Assembly (NCBI GenBank): GCA_964495885.1
Contig: CAZBWO010000002.1
Coordinates: 124,001 to 188,000 of the forward strand
Source: PALG01 sp964495885
GTDB taxonomy: Bacteria > Bacteroidota > Bacteroidia > Flavobacteriales > Flavobacteriaceae
Direction of reading: 5' to 3'
DNA length: 64,000 bases
A program made the translations under genes and the position numbers. Numbering within the stretch: the stretch's first letter is position 1; each line of letters begins with the position of its first letter. Of this stretch, positions 14,781 to 23,181 are shown one piece after another. A model generated the notes under the pieces. That model saw nothing but the letters and a program-made list of their open reading frames with translations. It had not been told where the DNA came from and did not search any database.

Positions 14781-15427
14781 TGGTTGGAAAGCCAATCTTT
14801 AAATTCATAGAAATTTTGGGGAGCGACGCCATGTCCTACTGGAAATTCTGAATATTCACATGGAATTCCCAAAGCATCAAAAAAAGGTTTTGACCTACGG
14901 GCCCAATCTACAGGAATCACTTGATCTACGCTTCCGTGGGAAGTATATACTGAAAGCCCTTCAAAATTTCTTGTTTCCAACCCTTCCTTCAGAATATTTG
15001 GATTCACATAACCACTAAGTCCGATCACATTTTTCACTTTTTCCGGATAACTTAAGGCCACTGAAAAACTTAGGATAGTCCCTTGACTAAATCCCAAAAG
15101 CGTAATATTGGAAGGGTCTACTTTATACTTCGCAATAATTTCATCAATTACTTTAGACACCAAATCACGGGATTCCTTTGCTTGTTCATCATCACTCCAT
15201 TTTCCATTGGGCGCATCAAAATGGATGTAATACCAAGCATTTCCATAGGGTTGTAGTTTTCTGGGTGCTTTCAATGAAATGATGGCGTATTCCGAAGGCA
15301 ATTCCGAAGCAAAGGAAAAGAGATCATTCTCATCACTGCCATAGCCATGTAACATAATGATGGCTGGCGGGTTTTCTGAAACTGAACCAGGGCGGTATAG
15401 GTGTTCTAAAGAGAGTGTTTGCTTCAT
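14777..15427 (-). CDS. Alpha/beta hydrolase, carboxylesterase/phospholipase type
   Basis: A 216-residue serine hydrolase. Oxyanion-hole motif MLHGYGSDENDL (~25-36), nucleophile Ser114 in GFSQG, Asp168 (SHGSVDQVIPV) and His199 (VGHG) complete the catalytic triad in the order of the YpfH/EstB-like cytosolic carboxylesterases. No signal peptide. The gene follows a clear terminator and so is likely transcribed on its own. Confidence 0.9.
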   Translation of the reverse strand: MKQTLSLEHLYRPGSVSENPPAIIMLHGYGSDENDLFSFASELPSEYAIISLKAPRKLQPYGNAWYYIHFDAPNGKWSDDEQAKESRDLVSKVIDEIIAKYKVDPSNITLLGFSQGTILSFSVALSYPEKVKNVIGLSGYVNPNILKEGLETRNFEGLSVYTSHGSVDQVIPVDWARRSKPFFDALGIPCEYSEFPVGHGVAPQNFYEFKDWLSNH

Positions 15428-15430
15428 GGG

Positions 15431-15460
15431 TAAAAAAAAAATGCCGTAAAACTACGGCAT
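15431..15460 (-). terminator. Rho-independent terminator
   Basis: On the minus strand, ATGCCGTA-gttt-TACGGCAT followed by nine Ts. It ends the transcript of the two small membrane-protein genes upstream (15484-16164). Confidence 0.9.
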
Positions 15461-15483
15461 CTTCAACTTTATTTATAATTTTT

Positions 15484-15810
15484 TTATCCTACTCCTTTAA
15501 ACCATTGCTGAAATTGGTCTCCTAAAAGTGGAATGGCTTTCTTTTCTCCTTGCAAAGCGCCAATAAATCCTAAAATCCATAATACGAACAATCCAATTTG
15601 AAGAATCCAAATAACCATAGGAATTCCAACAACCCTACCAATTAGGGATAAAACAATTCCAATGGCAACTAGTCCAAGCATTTGCCGAAGGTGAAAAGCA
15701 CCAAGTTCTGTTTTGTTATTATTGTGCATGATAAATGCAATAATCCATCCTATAATAGTAAGGTAGGAAACAATAGCTACGGTTTTTCCGTTGTCTGAAG
15801 ATGTTGTCAT
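15484..15810 (-). CDS. Small Tic20/DUF4870-like membrane protein
   Basis: 108 residues with three or four membrane helices. Motifs TVAIVSYLTIIGWIIAF, FHLRQMLG and a C-terminal AIPLLGDQFQQWFKG are typical of a family often labelled import component protein or DUF4870-like in flavobacteria. Function unknown; a role in the inner membrane is inferred. It is a paralogue of the next upstream gene: both share the pattern K..AI..Y.T.IG....., the histidine before the second helix, and the same ending (FQQWF). Confidence 0.75.
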   Translation of the reverse strand: MTTSSDNGKTVAIVSYLTIIGWIIAFIMHNNNKTELGAFHLRQMLGLVAIGIVLSLIGRVVGIPMVIWILQIGLFVLWILGFIGALQGEKKAIPLLGDQFQQWFKGVG

Positions 15811-15855
15811 AGAATCATTAATTTTGGTTAGTGATGGTTATAAAGATAAGTGAAT

Positions 15856-16164
15856 TTATCCCAAAAATGGAAACCACTGTTGGAATTTTTCACTTAGAAA
15901 TGGAATAGCCTTTTGTTTTCCCAATATTGCCATAAGAAGCGAAAAGGCCCACAAAGCTAAGGTACCCCAATATACATATGGCCCAATGGTATAGTTTTGA
16001 AGGGCTACAGCGACAAACAGGAATAATAATAAACCGAACATGTTTTTAATATGCCAAGTGGCAAATTCATGTTTGGGATCCCTATTCAAGGATAAAGCAA
16101 TAAACATTCCTATGAAGGTACAATAGGCAATAATGGCCTTTATTTTTCCAGGAGGATTACTCAT
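15856..16164 (-). CDS. Small Tic20/DUF4870-like membrane protein, paralogue
   Basis: 102 residues, same architecture as its neighbour (KAIIAYCTFIGMFIALSLNRD, TWHIKNMFGLLLF, AIPFLSEKFQQWFPFLG). The start overlaps the end of the dihydroorotase-like gene by 8 bases, so translation is probably coupled. The tandem arrangement suggests local duplication. Confidence 0.75.
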   Translation of the reverse strand: MSNPPGKIKAIIAYCTFIGMFIALSLNRDPKHEFATWHIKNMFGLLLFLFVAVALQNYTIGPYVYWGTLALWAFSLLMAILGKQKAIPFLSEKFQQWFPFLG

Positions 16165-17410
16165 TCAGTAGTAATTGATCATTATTGATGACCCCATATA
16201 CTTTCCCGTTCAATGATTGGGAAAGGAATGCGGAATTGTTTGATGTAGAGAGGATATCTTTTTCTTTAAAGACCCATTCTTCCTTCGGGTTGTAAAGGGT
16301 TATATTGGCCTTTCCGCCTTCTTCAATTGGAGTAGGGGTAAGCCCGAATACTACTTTTAAGCCCGTTAAGCCCTTAATGGCCGTTTCCAAGTCACATACC
16401 TTCAGTAAAGCTCCGAAGCAACTTTCAAGACCGATACTTCCAAAAAGGGCATTGTCAAATTCTGCACGCTTGTGTTCTACATCAATGGGGTTGTGATCAC
16501 TGGTAACACCATCAATGATTCCATCTTTTAAGCCTTTCAGCAGCGCCTTTCGGTCACGTTCGGTGCGTAATGGCGGCATTAATTTGTAATTTGTGTCAAA
16601 TGTTTCCAAAGCAGCGTCCGTAAGATAGAGATGGGCCACATTTACACTGCAACTTACCTGTAGTCCTTTCTTTTTTGCTTCTTTGATTAGTTGTACCGAT
16701 TTTTCCGTAGAGATGGTTGGGATATGCAATTTCCCGCCACTATACTCCAGTAGATAGAGGTCTCGCGTAATTTGTAATTCTTCGGAAAGTGCCGGAATCC
16801 CTTTTAAGCCTAGCTTTGTAGCTGCTACTTCCTCGTTGGCTACTCCGTTTTTGGCAACCGCTGGCTCCAGCGGAAATGATTGTACCAAACCGTTGAAATT
16901 TTGCGCATACTGAAGTGCAATTTTTAAAAGGTTGGCATTTTTGATGGGTTTCTGATAGTCATAAAAGCTCACAGCTCCCTCTTGTTGCATATCATAGAGT
17001 TCTGCCAAATCATTTCCATTGCTACCTTGTGTTAAGGCACCCACCGGATATACATCAACCGCGGTTTGAGGCACTTTAGATTGGAGGAATTTTATATCAG
17101 ATTTTGAATCCACTACGGGATTGGTATTTGCATTTACGGCCACAGCGGTAAATCCGCTAAGCCCAGCAGTTTTAAGTCCGTTTTCTAGGGTCTCACGCTC
17201 TTCAAATCCTGGTTCACCAAAGGAAGTGCTACTGTCAAACCAACCTTCAGAGACATGGAGGTTTTTTAAGGATAGTGTTTTTACCCCTGGGGTACTTATC
17301 GTAGCTGCAATTTTTTTAATGATCCCTTTTTCAATAAGTATGTCCCGTTTCTTTAGATGATGTTTGCTGCCGGGTTGTACAATGGTGGCGGATTTTAGTA
17401 ATAGCTTCAT
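16157..17410 (-). CDS. Dihydroorotase homologue lacking metal ligands (probable pseudoenzyme)
   Basis: A 417-residue amidohydrolase-fold protein of the type I dihydroorotase family: the overall order, LHVSEGWFDSSTSFGEPGFE at ~51-70 and TSDHNPIDVEHK at ~304-315 align with PyrC. However, the DxHxH metal motif reads DSSTS (59-63), the second metal-His region reads SFPLEPAVAKNG (178-189) where HCED-type sequence is expected, and the HIxHxST motif reads HIPTIST (229-235). Only the late Asp305 remains. It is probably inactive alone and may act as a non-catalytic partner of aspartate transcarbamoylase, as PyrC-like subunits do in pseudomonads. It overlaps the upstream BatA gene by 4 bases. Confidence 0.85.
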   Translation of the reverse strand: MKLLLKSATIVQPGSKHHLKKRDILIEKGIIKKIAATISTPGVKTLSLKNLHVSEGWFDSSTSFGEPGFEERETLENGLKTAGLSGFTAVAVNANTNPVVDSKSDIKFLQSKVPQTAVDVYPVGALTQGSNGNDLAELYDMQQEGAVSFYDYQKPIKNANLLKIALQYAQNFNGLVQSFPLEPAVAKNGVANEEVAATKLGLKGIPALSEELQITRDLYLLEYSGGKLHIPTISTEKSVQLIKEAKKKGLQVSCSVNVAHLYLTDAALETFDTNYKLMPPLRTERDRKALLKGLKDGIIDGVTSDHNPIDVEHKRAEFDNALFGSIGLESCFGALLKVCDLETAIKGLTGLKVVFGLTPTPIEEGGKANITLYNPKEEWVFKEKDILSTSNNSAFLSQSLNGKVYGVINNDQLLLNE

Positions 17411-19332
17411 TTAAAGTTTTTTAGGATCAACATTTCAAATAAAAGAAATACAATGGCAAAAATAACAAACCATTTCCATAATTCATTAATATTATTCAAC
17501 TGGGCCATGTTTTCAAAAACCTCATCTATATTTTGAAAACTGTTTGCACCTTCCCAATCCTCTAGAGAATGGTAGATCAATCTATTTTCCTCCCGTGGAT
17601 AATTATAGCTTATCCATTGTATGGGAATATCCTGTCTGCTAACCCAATAAGTACCTGATTTTGAAGGTTCTTCATCTGTGGTAATCTCTACTAAATTGGC
17701 CTTACTTTGCTGTAATGGGATAAAGGAAGTTGTACTGTCTTTAATGGTAAGGATTTCATCCTGTGTCATTGAAATAGGAACTGCAAAACGATTTACATAT
17801 CCCACTTCATTATATAGATTAGGTAGTGGCAGGCTCTGTTGTGCCATATTAATAAGTGTAGGGACAATAAGTGGTGAGCTCTTAAAATTAGCCAGTTCCC
17901 GGTCTAGTGGAGCTGTGAAAACATAGGTATTTTGGCCTTTCAAAAGAAAAGGTTTCCCATCTTCCATACTTAGCGGGGTAGATACCCGATGTTGTATATT
18001 AAAAAACCCCTTTACGGAAGGATATTGAAAATTGGTCACCTGTTTTTCAAAGACGTTTTTGTACAAGGGATGCGAAAAATTGATTTTTGTAATCTTTTTT
18101 TCCGCTGAAATATAACCAGAAGTGAAAGTTCCTATTTGTAATCCTTGAAGTAATGTATTGTAACTGTCAATGTCGCTTTCTACAGAAGGAATTACAGCAA
18201 TGCTTCCACCATTCCCATGATAATTCGTAAGTGCAGTGATAAGCGATGGGGGAATATTTTTTAATTCGTTTAGGATAATGAAATTTTGATTGGGAATTAA
18301 ACTGTAATTTAATTGATTTAACTCCTGTTCATCATACGCATATTGCTCGTTGTTGAATAACTTGCGTGTAAAGTCGGTATTACCTTCATTTACCACTAAA
18401 ATCTTAATGGGTTCCTTTTTATTGACACTTAGAAAGAGTGTATTATCAAAAGAAAGCAAAGGGTCTTCAATGCTAATAACCCCATTGAAATCTGTTGGAT
18501 TTTCAATATCAAACTGAAGGGTTTGAGTAGTTTTGGTGTCAAGGGAAACAGCTGTTTTTGCAATGAGTTTGTCGTTGTTTATAAGTGAAATTGCGGTCGT
18601 TTCGGGAAGTTCACCCATTCCTGATACTTTCACTTCCAATTGCATGTTTTCCACCGTATTTGATGATATGTATACCGTATCTAATGAAATATTAGCAGGG
18701 GAGACAGCTTTGAATTTTACAATATCTACGGTAATATTTTCAGGAATAGTTGGTAGAGTGTTTTGTTGTTGAAAATCTGATAGTATGATGAGTCTTTTAT
18801 CGGCAGCCTCGCTTTTTGAAAATAAGGGAAGAGCTTTCAATAAGACTTCTTCCATACTTAAGCTTTTCGCCGAATAATCAATTTGAAGCACCTCATTTTT
18901 AAAGTCGCTTTGGGATACATTCCGTTGTGTTTCAGCATTGGAAAACCAACTAATTTTATCATCCCCCTGTAAGTTTTCGAAAAGTTCCTTTGTAATAGAC
19001 TTTAGCATTGGGCCATTAGGGCCTTTTGCTTCCATGCTAAAAGAGTTATCAATATATATAACGGTTTCTTTTTCTGTATTCAGTGCAGTCTTGCTTGCTA
19101 TGAAAGGTTGTGCAAATGCCATAATAATAGCTGCAAGCGCCAATAAGCGGGTTAATAAGGTAAGCCACTTTTTAATTCTGGAACTTTTGCGGGTTTGGAG
19201 TGTTGCTTTTTTAAGGAATGCAACATTGGTAAAGTCTATTTTCTGAAAGCGGCGTAGCTGAAAAAGGTGAATAATAATAGGAATGAGCAGTAGGAAGAGG
19301 GCATAAAGGATTTCGGGGTGTTTAAACTGCAT
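17407..19332 (-). CDS. BatA/von Willebrand A domain membrane protein
   Basis: A 641-residue protein. The N-terminus has the BatA double-helix module (HPEILYALFLLLIPIIIHLF, LRRFQKIDFTNVAFL, then a second helix ~60-80). A von Willebrand A domain follows, with MIDAS-like IDNSFSM (~95-101) and ILSDF. Long beta-rich regions come next, and a C-terminal helix (WKWFVIFAIVFLLFEMLIL) anchors the end. Such proteins are linked with aerotolerance/Bat operons, though here the partner is a dihydroorotase-like gene (4-base overlap), an arrangement common in flavobacteria. Function unknown. Confidence 0.88.
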   Translation of the reverse strand: MQFKHPEILYALFLLLIPIIIHLFQLRRFQKIDFTNVAFLKKATLQTRKSSRIKKWLTLLTRLLALAAIIMAFAQPFIASKTALNTEKETVIYIDNSFSMEAKGPNGPMLKSITKELFENLQGDDKISWFSNAETQRNVSQSDFKNEVLQIDYSAKSLSMEEVLLKALPLFSKSEAADKRLIILSDFQQQNTLPTIPENITVDIVKFKAVSPANISLDTVYISSNTVENMQLEVKVSGMGELPETTAISLINNDKLIAKTAVSLDTKTTQTLQFDIENPTDFNGVISIEDPLLSFDNTLFLSVNKKEPIKILVVNEGNTDFTRKLFNNEQYAYDEQELNQLNYSLIPNQNFIILNELKNIPPSLITALTNYHGNGGSIAVIPSVESDIDSYNTLLQGLQIGTFTSGYISAEKKITKINFSHPLYKNVFEKQVTNFQYPSVKGFFNIQHRVSTPLSMEDGKPFLLKGQNTYVFTAPLDRELANFKSSPLIVPTLINMAQQSLPLPNLYNEVGYVNRFAVPISMTQDEILTIKDSTTSFIPLQQSKANLVEITTDEEPSKSGTYWVSRQDIPIQWISYNYPREENRLIYHSLEDWEGANSFQNIDEVFENMAQLNNINELWKWFVIFAIVFLLFEMLILKNFK

Positions 19333-19397
19333 TCCTGAAATTATTTGCCAAATATAGGCATAGATTTTTTAAAAGATCGAAAGGTTTTGCCAAAACA

Positions 19398-19427
19398 TAA
19401 AAAAACCTTCCATTGGAAGGTTTTTTT
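19398..19427 (-). terminator. Rho-independent terminator after lipoprotein gene
   Basis: AAAAAAACCTTCC-ATT-GGAAGGTTTTTTT: a 6-bp GC-containing stem extended by A/T pairs, with T-runs in both directions. It ends the minus-strand lipoprotein gene. Confidence 0.88.
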
Positions 19428-19452
19428 GATTGAAATTTTAAGTGTGGTTCTT

Positions 19453-19989
19453 TTAGAAACAAACTTCAAACCCCATGGCCCAGCTATTTCCCCCAATAGG
19501 TTCCCCATTGGCCCAAGCAGTTTCAGATTCACCTGTAATGGTATTTGTAACTACTGCATGTGCAGAAATGTATACACAATCACCTTCCAATAGTTCTGGC
19601 CCCGTGTAAGTTACTGTAACAGTTCCGTTGTGGGTGTCTGAATAGGGGTACTGACCAATTTTAGGGTTTCCGGCACCATTGGTTGGTAAATCATTGATGT
19701 CTCCTATAAAGAGATGGGTTTCATCAATTACCCAATCGGCATCTGTTGTATAAGTTACTTCCAAAACACCGTCTTCATTTACGACGACAGTTACAATTCC
19801 AGAAAGAATGTTTTGACCGGCAACTAAAACATCTTCATAAATAGTTGTTTCCGTAGTTCCAGAATTTCCATTAGTAACGCCACCAGGTGGAACAGTAATA
19901 AAATCTTGGGGTTGATCAAAAACAGCCTCTTCTTTAGAACAGGCAACCAATAATACGGCGAAAAGCATAGCCATTGTAAAAATTTTCAT
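19453..19989 (-). CDS. Secreted lipoprotein, function unknown
   Basis: 178 residues with a type II signal peptide (MKIFTMAMLFAVLLVACSKE; lipobox LLVAC, Cys17). The mature part is acidic, Thr/Gly/Asn-rich and apparently all-beta (VTVVVNEDGVLEVTYTTDADW, HNGTVTVTYTGPEL), with a pair of cysteines (GDCVYISAHA and the terminal GFEVCF) that could form a disulfide. I do not recognise a family; the second half resembles exported proteins of marine Bacteroidota with a conserved GESETAWANGE segment. It is a single gene behind a double palindrome. Confidence 0.75.
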   Translation of the reverse strand: MKIFTMAMLFAVLLVACSKEEAVFDQPQDFITVPPGGVTNGNSGTTETTIYEDVLVAGQNILSGIVTVVVNEDGVLEVTYTTDADWVIDETHLFIGDINDLPTNGAGNPKIGQYPYSDTHNGTVTVTYTGPELLEGDCVYISAHAVVTNTITGESETAWANGEPIGGNSWAMGFEVCF

Positions 19990-20037
19990 ATAAGTAGGTT
20001 TTAGAATTAGAAGTCCAATGTAGGAAAATATTTACAT

Positions 20038-20069
20038 TTTATCGATAAAAAATGTATTTTATCGATAAA
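20038..20069. promoter_or_regulatory. Two tandem TTTATCGATAAA palindromes
   Basis: Perfect 12-base palindromes at 20038-20049 and 20058-20069, centre-to-centre 20 bases (about two helical turns). They lie 49-80 bases upstream of the lipoprotein ATG, on the same face of the helix, and look like a double operator for a dimeric regulator. Confidence 0.6.
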
Positions 20070-20103
20070 TAGTAATAAAAAAAGATTTAAAAGAGGTTTT
20101 TTG

Positions 20104-20868
20104 TTAAAATTTTTCAAAAGCACCCAATCCAAAAAGCGCAAAATCATACTTTACGGGATCAATGGGATCCATCATTCGGAGGGACTGATCCAGTTCTTTT
20201 ACTGCTTTTAGATCATTTTGTGTACGATTTAGTATTCCTAATTTACGGGCAATGTTTCCAGTGTGTACGTCAAGTGGGCATGATAACTGACTTGATTTAA
20301 TATCTTGCCAAATTCCAAAATCCACGCCACTTGGATCTTTTCGAACCATCCATCGTAAAAACATATGAATACGTTTGGCTGCAGAATTTTTCACAGGGTC
20401 ACTTATATGTTTCTGAGTACGTTGTGAGTGAGGAATTTCAAAAAACAAACGTTTGAAATGATGAATTGCCATATGCATTGAGTCCTCTTCTGCGTACTTT
20501 GTAAAAACAGTTTCCATTCCTCCATGGTTTTCATATAGATGCCGAAGGGCTTTTACGAAATGTTGTAAATCTGTTCCATTAAAAGTTCGATGTACAAAAG
20601 AAGAGAGGCGCTCTAGGTCTCTGGGGGAATGAAGCATCACAAATTCATACGGACTTTCCCCCATTAGCTGCATCATCTTTTTTGCGTTTTGTATGATGCT
20701 TTTTCTATTTCCCCAAGCAATAGTTGCCGTTAAGAACCCTGCAATTTCTATATCTTCTTTCTTATTAAAAGTATGTGGGACTTGTATGGGATCACTTTCA
20801 ATAAAGCGTGGATGTTGATATTGAAGAACCTTTGAGTCTAGAAAATCTTTTAACTCTTTTTGGTTCAT
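20104..20868 (-). CDS. TIGR02757 (DUF2400) family protein
   Basis: 254 residues, start MNQKELKDFLDSKVLQYQHP. Conserved blocks include GFLTATIAWGNRKSIIQNAKKM, SFVHRTFNGTDLQHF, KRIHMFLRWMVRKDPSGVDFG and LDVHTGNIARKLGIL. The helical layout with the D-V-H-T motif suggests a helix-hairpin-helix DNA-glycosylase-like fold, but activity has not, to my knowledge, been established. Its start overlaps the end of the ABC ATPase gene by 4 bases (translational coupling). Confidence 0.88.
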   Translation of the reverse strand: MNQKELKDFLDSKVLQYQHPRFIESDPIQVPHTFNKKEDIEIAGFLTATIAWGNRKSIIQNAKKMMQLMGESPYEFVMLHSPRDLERLSSFVHRTFNGTDLQHFVKALRHLYENHGGMETVFTKYAEEDSMHMAIHHFKRLFFEIPHSQRTQKHISDPVKNSAAKRIHMFLRWMVRKDPSGVDFGIWQDIKSSQLSCPLDVHTGNIARKLGILNRTQNDLKAVKELDQSLRMMDPIDPVKYDFALFGLGAFEKF

Positions 20869-21521
20869 GAAGTTAGAATAAGTCCGTCCTGCATCTCTAA
20901 TTTCCTATCGGCCATTTCCGCCAGTTCCTCATTATGGGTAACAATTACAAAGGTTTGCCCAAATTCATCCCTTAACTTAAAAAAAAGTTGATGTAAATTT
21001 TCGGCACTTTCGGTATCTAAATTCCCACTGGGTTCATCGGCTAGAATAATAGAAGGATTGTTCATGAGTGCCCTTGCTACTGCAACGCGCTGCTGTTCCC
21101 CTCCTGAAAGCGCATTGGGCTTATGGTGTATCCTTTCTGAAAGTCCGAGAAAGGCAAGCAATTCCTTTGCACGTTTTTCGGCTTCTTGTTTATTAGTATT
21201 TTTAATGAAGGCAGGAATGCAAACATTTTCCAACGCGGTAAACTCTGGAAGTAATTGATGAAACTGAAAAATAAAACCTAGCTGTTCGTTTCGAAACTTT
21301 GCCAAGGCTTTACGATTTAGCTTTGAAACATCTACCCCAGCGACCTCTAGACTTCCCTCTTGAAAATTATCCAAGGTGCCTATAATCTGTAGAAGCGTGG
21401 TTTTTCCAGCTCCCGAAGCGCCTACAATGGAAACTACTTCCCCTTTATTTATAACAAGATCTACACCTTTCAGGACGTGAAGTTTATCGTAATATTTATG
21501 AATGTTTTTTGCGGTGATCAT
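20865..21521 (-). CDS. ABC transporter ATPase, LolD/MacB type
   Basis: 218 residues from ATG 21521 (a TTG three codons upstream is not needed). Walker A GASGAGKTT (~37-45), Q-loop (FQFHQLLPE), signature LSGGEQQRVAVARAL, Walker B ILADEPSGNLD and H-loop VTHN are complete. The DEPSGNLD and NALSGGEQQ pattern places it with LolD-type ATPases that power lipoprotein release or other extrusion. No permease gene is adjacent, so LolC/E-like partners must lie elsewhere. Cytoplasmic face of the inner membrane. Confidence 0.92.
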   Translation of the reverse strand: MITAKNIHKYYDKLHVLKGVDLVINKGEVVSIVGASGAGKTTLLQIIGTLDNFQEGSLEVAGVDVSKLNRKALAKFRNEQLGFIFQFHQLLPEFTALENVCIPAFIKNTNKQEAEKRAKELLAFLGLSERIHHKPNALSGGEQQRVAVARALMNNPSIILADEPSGNLDTESAENLHQLFFKLRDEFGQTFVIVTHNEELAEMADRKLEMQDGLILTS

Positions 21522-21641
21522 AAGAAACAAAGCGTGAAAATACTATTTTAGAAGGGATAAACCAATATTTGCTAGAGCAGATTAGGTATTAATGAAAAGT
21601 TAAAGTTAAATACCAAAAGAAGACCGATAAAGGTTTTGTAG

Positions 21642-21649
21642 TAGATTTG
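21642..21649 (+). promoter_or_regulatory. -7 element TAGATTTG before msrA
   Basis: Exact TAnnTTTG match ending 11 bases before the msrA ATG. No well-spaced TTG is seen upstream. Confidence 0.5.
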
Positions 21650-21660
21650 TTTAATATTCA

Positions 21661-22197
21661 ATGAAAAACGTAGAACAAATAGTTTTGGCAGGAGGTTGCT
21701 TTTGGTGTACAGAGGCAGTATTTCAGCGTGTAAAAGGAGTAGTGGAGGTGGTTTCCGGATTTACCGGCGGAACTATTAAGAACCCAGCATACAGGGAAGT
21801 AGTCACAGGAAGAACAGGCCATGCGGAAGCTGTTCGAATTACGTTTAAGCCTGCTGAAATTTCTTTGAAGGAGTTACTCTACATTTTCTTTACAACACAT
21901 GACCCTACTTCCCTAAATAGGCAAGGACATGATGTAGGTACCCAATACCGAAGTGAGATTTTTTATACTTCCGAAGAACAAAAGCAAATAGCCTTAGCTG
22001 TTATTTCAGAAATGGAACCTATGTTTGAACAGGTTATCGTGACTAAATTAAGTGCACTGGGCGAATTTTATGACGCTACGGAAGATCACCAAAATTATTA
22101 TAACCAGCATACGCTTCAGCCTTATTGCACCTTTGTGATTTCACCAAAAGTTCAAAAACTGAAGCAACAATTTTCAGACAAACTCAAAACCCAATAA
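21661..22197 (+). CDS. msrA: Peptide-methionine (S)-S-oxide reductase
   Basis: 178 residues. The catalytic motif GGCFWCTEAVF places the nucleophilic Cys at residue 13, and GFTGGTIKNPAYREVVTGRTGHAE and YRSEIFY are typical MsrA signatures. It repairs oxidised methionine in proteins using thioredoxin. No MsrB domain is fused. Its TAA is followed immediately by the folE ATG (TAAATG), so the two are cotranscribed. Confidence 0.96.
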   Translation: MKNVEQIVLAGGCFWCTEAVFQRVKGVVEVVSGFTGGTIKNPAYREVVTGRTGHAEAVRITFKPAEISLKELLYIFFTTHDPTSLNRQGHDVGTQYRSEIFYTSEEQKQIALAVISEMEPMFEQVIVTKLSALGEFYDATEDHQNYYNQHTLQPYCTFVISPKVQKLKQQFSDKLKTQ

Positions 22198-22797
22198 ATG
22201 GCACACTACCAATTTTTTGAAGAATATAACGAAGAAACTACCCAAAACCTGCAATCTAAATTTGCGGCTATTATGGACGGAATTGGGGAGGATCTTTCAA
22301 GGGAGGGAATCCAAAAAACCCCCGAACGTGCCGCAAAGGCATTTCAGTTTTTAACTTCGGGCTATGACCAAAATCCCGAAGAAATTCTAATGGGGGCGAT
22401 GTTCGCAGAAGATTACCATGATATGGTTATTGTAAAGGATATTGAATTGTATTCACTTTGCGAGCATCATATCTTACCCTTTTTTGGGAAAGCCCATATT
22501 GCTTACATTCCTAACGGACATATTGTAGGATTAAGCAAGATCCCTAGGATTGTGGATGTTTTCGCTAGAAGATTACAAGTGCAGGAACGTCTTACTCATG
22601 ATATTCTGGAATGTATCAATAATACGTTGAAGCCAAGGGGTGTGGCTGTGGTGATTGAAGCCGCTCATATGTGCATGATGATGCGGGGTGTTCAAAAACA
22701 AAACAGTGTGACAACAACTTCAGGTTTCAGGGGGCAGTTTGAAAAAATTGAAACCCGGAATGAATTCTTGAAGCTCATCGATGCCAATCTTACATAA
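22198..22797 (+). CDS. folE: GTP cyclohydrolase I
   Basis: 199 residues. Converts GTP to dihydroneopterin triphosphate, the first step of folate synthesis. Zinc ligands Cys88 and His91 (SLCEHHILPFFG) and Cys159 (AAHMCMMMRG) are present, with the conserved GLSKIPRIVDVFARRLQVQE and TTTSGFRG. This is the classic zinc-dependent FolE type, not FolE2. The start is fixed by the preceding msrA stop. Confidence 0.97.
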   Translation: MAHYQFFEEYNEETTQNLQSKFAAIMDGIGEDLSREGIQKTPERAAKAFQFLTSGYDQNPEEILMGAMFAEDYHDMVIVKDIELYSLCEHHILPFFGKAHIAYIPNGHIVGLSKIPRIVDVFARRLQVQERLTHDILECINNTLKPRGVAVVIEAAHMCMMMRGVQKQNSVTTTSGFRGQFEKIETRNEFLKLIDANLT

Positions 22798-22800
22798 TTT

Positions 22801-22816
22801 TGGTATGTTTCTTGCG
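22801..22816 (+). promoter_or_regulatory. Possible sigma-54-type promoter
   Basis: TGGTATGTTTCTTGCG keeps the invariant GG-N10-GC spacing and the TTGC -12 block; the -24 block is TGGTATG instead of TGGCACG. It is intergenic, 31 bases before the ATG of the 101-residue membrane protein. Confidence 0.4.
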
Positions 22817-22846
22817 TTTAAGAATACGTAACAAACTGAAAAAAAG

Positions 22847-23152
22847 ATGAAAAAGCATAAATTTAAACTTCTTCGAAAAGGAATTGTCTACGATCTTGTG
22901 GGGATGGCTACCATGTTTATCCCATTTGCAGGTCCGTTTTTAGATATTATTTGGGCACCTTATGCCGCTAAAAAAATGAGTGAAATGTATCAGGGTACTA
23001 GTGGAAAGATTGCTTCTGTGATTGTATTTTTGGAGGAAATTTTACCATTCGACTTTATCCCTACGTTCACCCTTATGTGGTTATACACTTTTGTGTTTGC
23101 GCCCAAGCAGGCTCCCGTACCACAAGTAATAGAAGTAGAAGTAAACGAATAA
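22847..23152 (+). CDS. Small membrane protein, function unknown
   Basis: 101 residues with two or three hydrophobic segments (VYDLVGMATMFIPFAGPFLDIIWAP; KIASVIVFLEEILPFDFIP; TLMWLYTFVF) and a short acidic tail. The motif FIPFAGPFLDIIWAPYAAKKM appears well conserved in my recollection of flavobacterial proteins, but no function is known. It is followed by a terminator shared with the convergent TonB receptor gene. Confidence 0.75.
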   Translation: MKKHKFKLLRKGIVYDLVGMATMFIPFAGPFLDIIWAPYAAKKMSEMYQGTSGKIASVIVFLEEILPFDFIPTFTLMWLYTFVFAPKQAPVPQVIEVEVNE

Positions 23153-23154
23153 AA

Positions 23155-23181
23155 GAAAAGCCCCAATTTGGGGCTTTTTTT
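23155..23181. terminator. Bidirectional terminator
   Basis: AAAAGCCCC-AATTT-GGGGCTTTTTTT between the convergent membrane protein and TonB receptor genes; its end touches the receptor stop codon. Confidence 0.88.
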
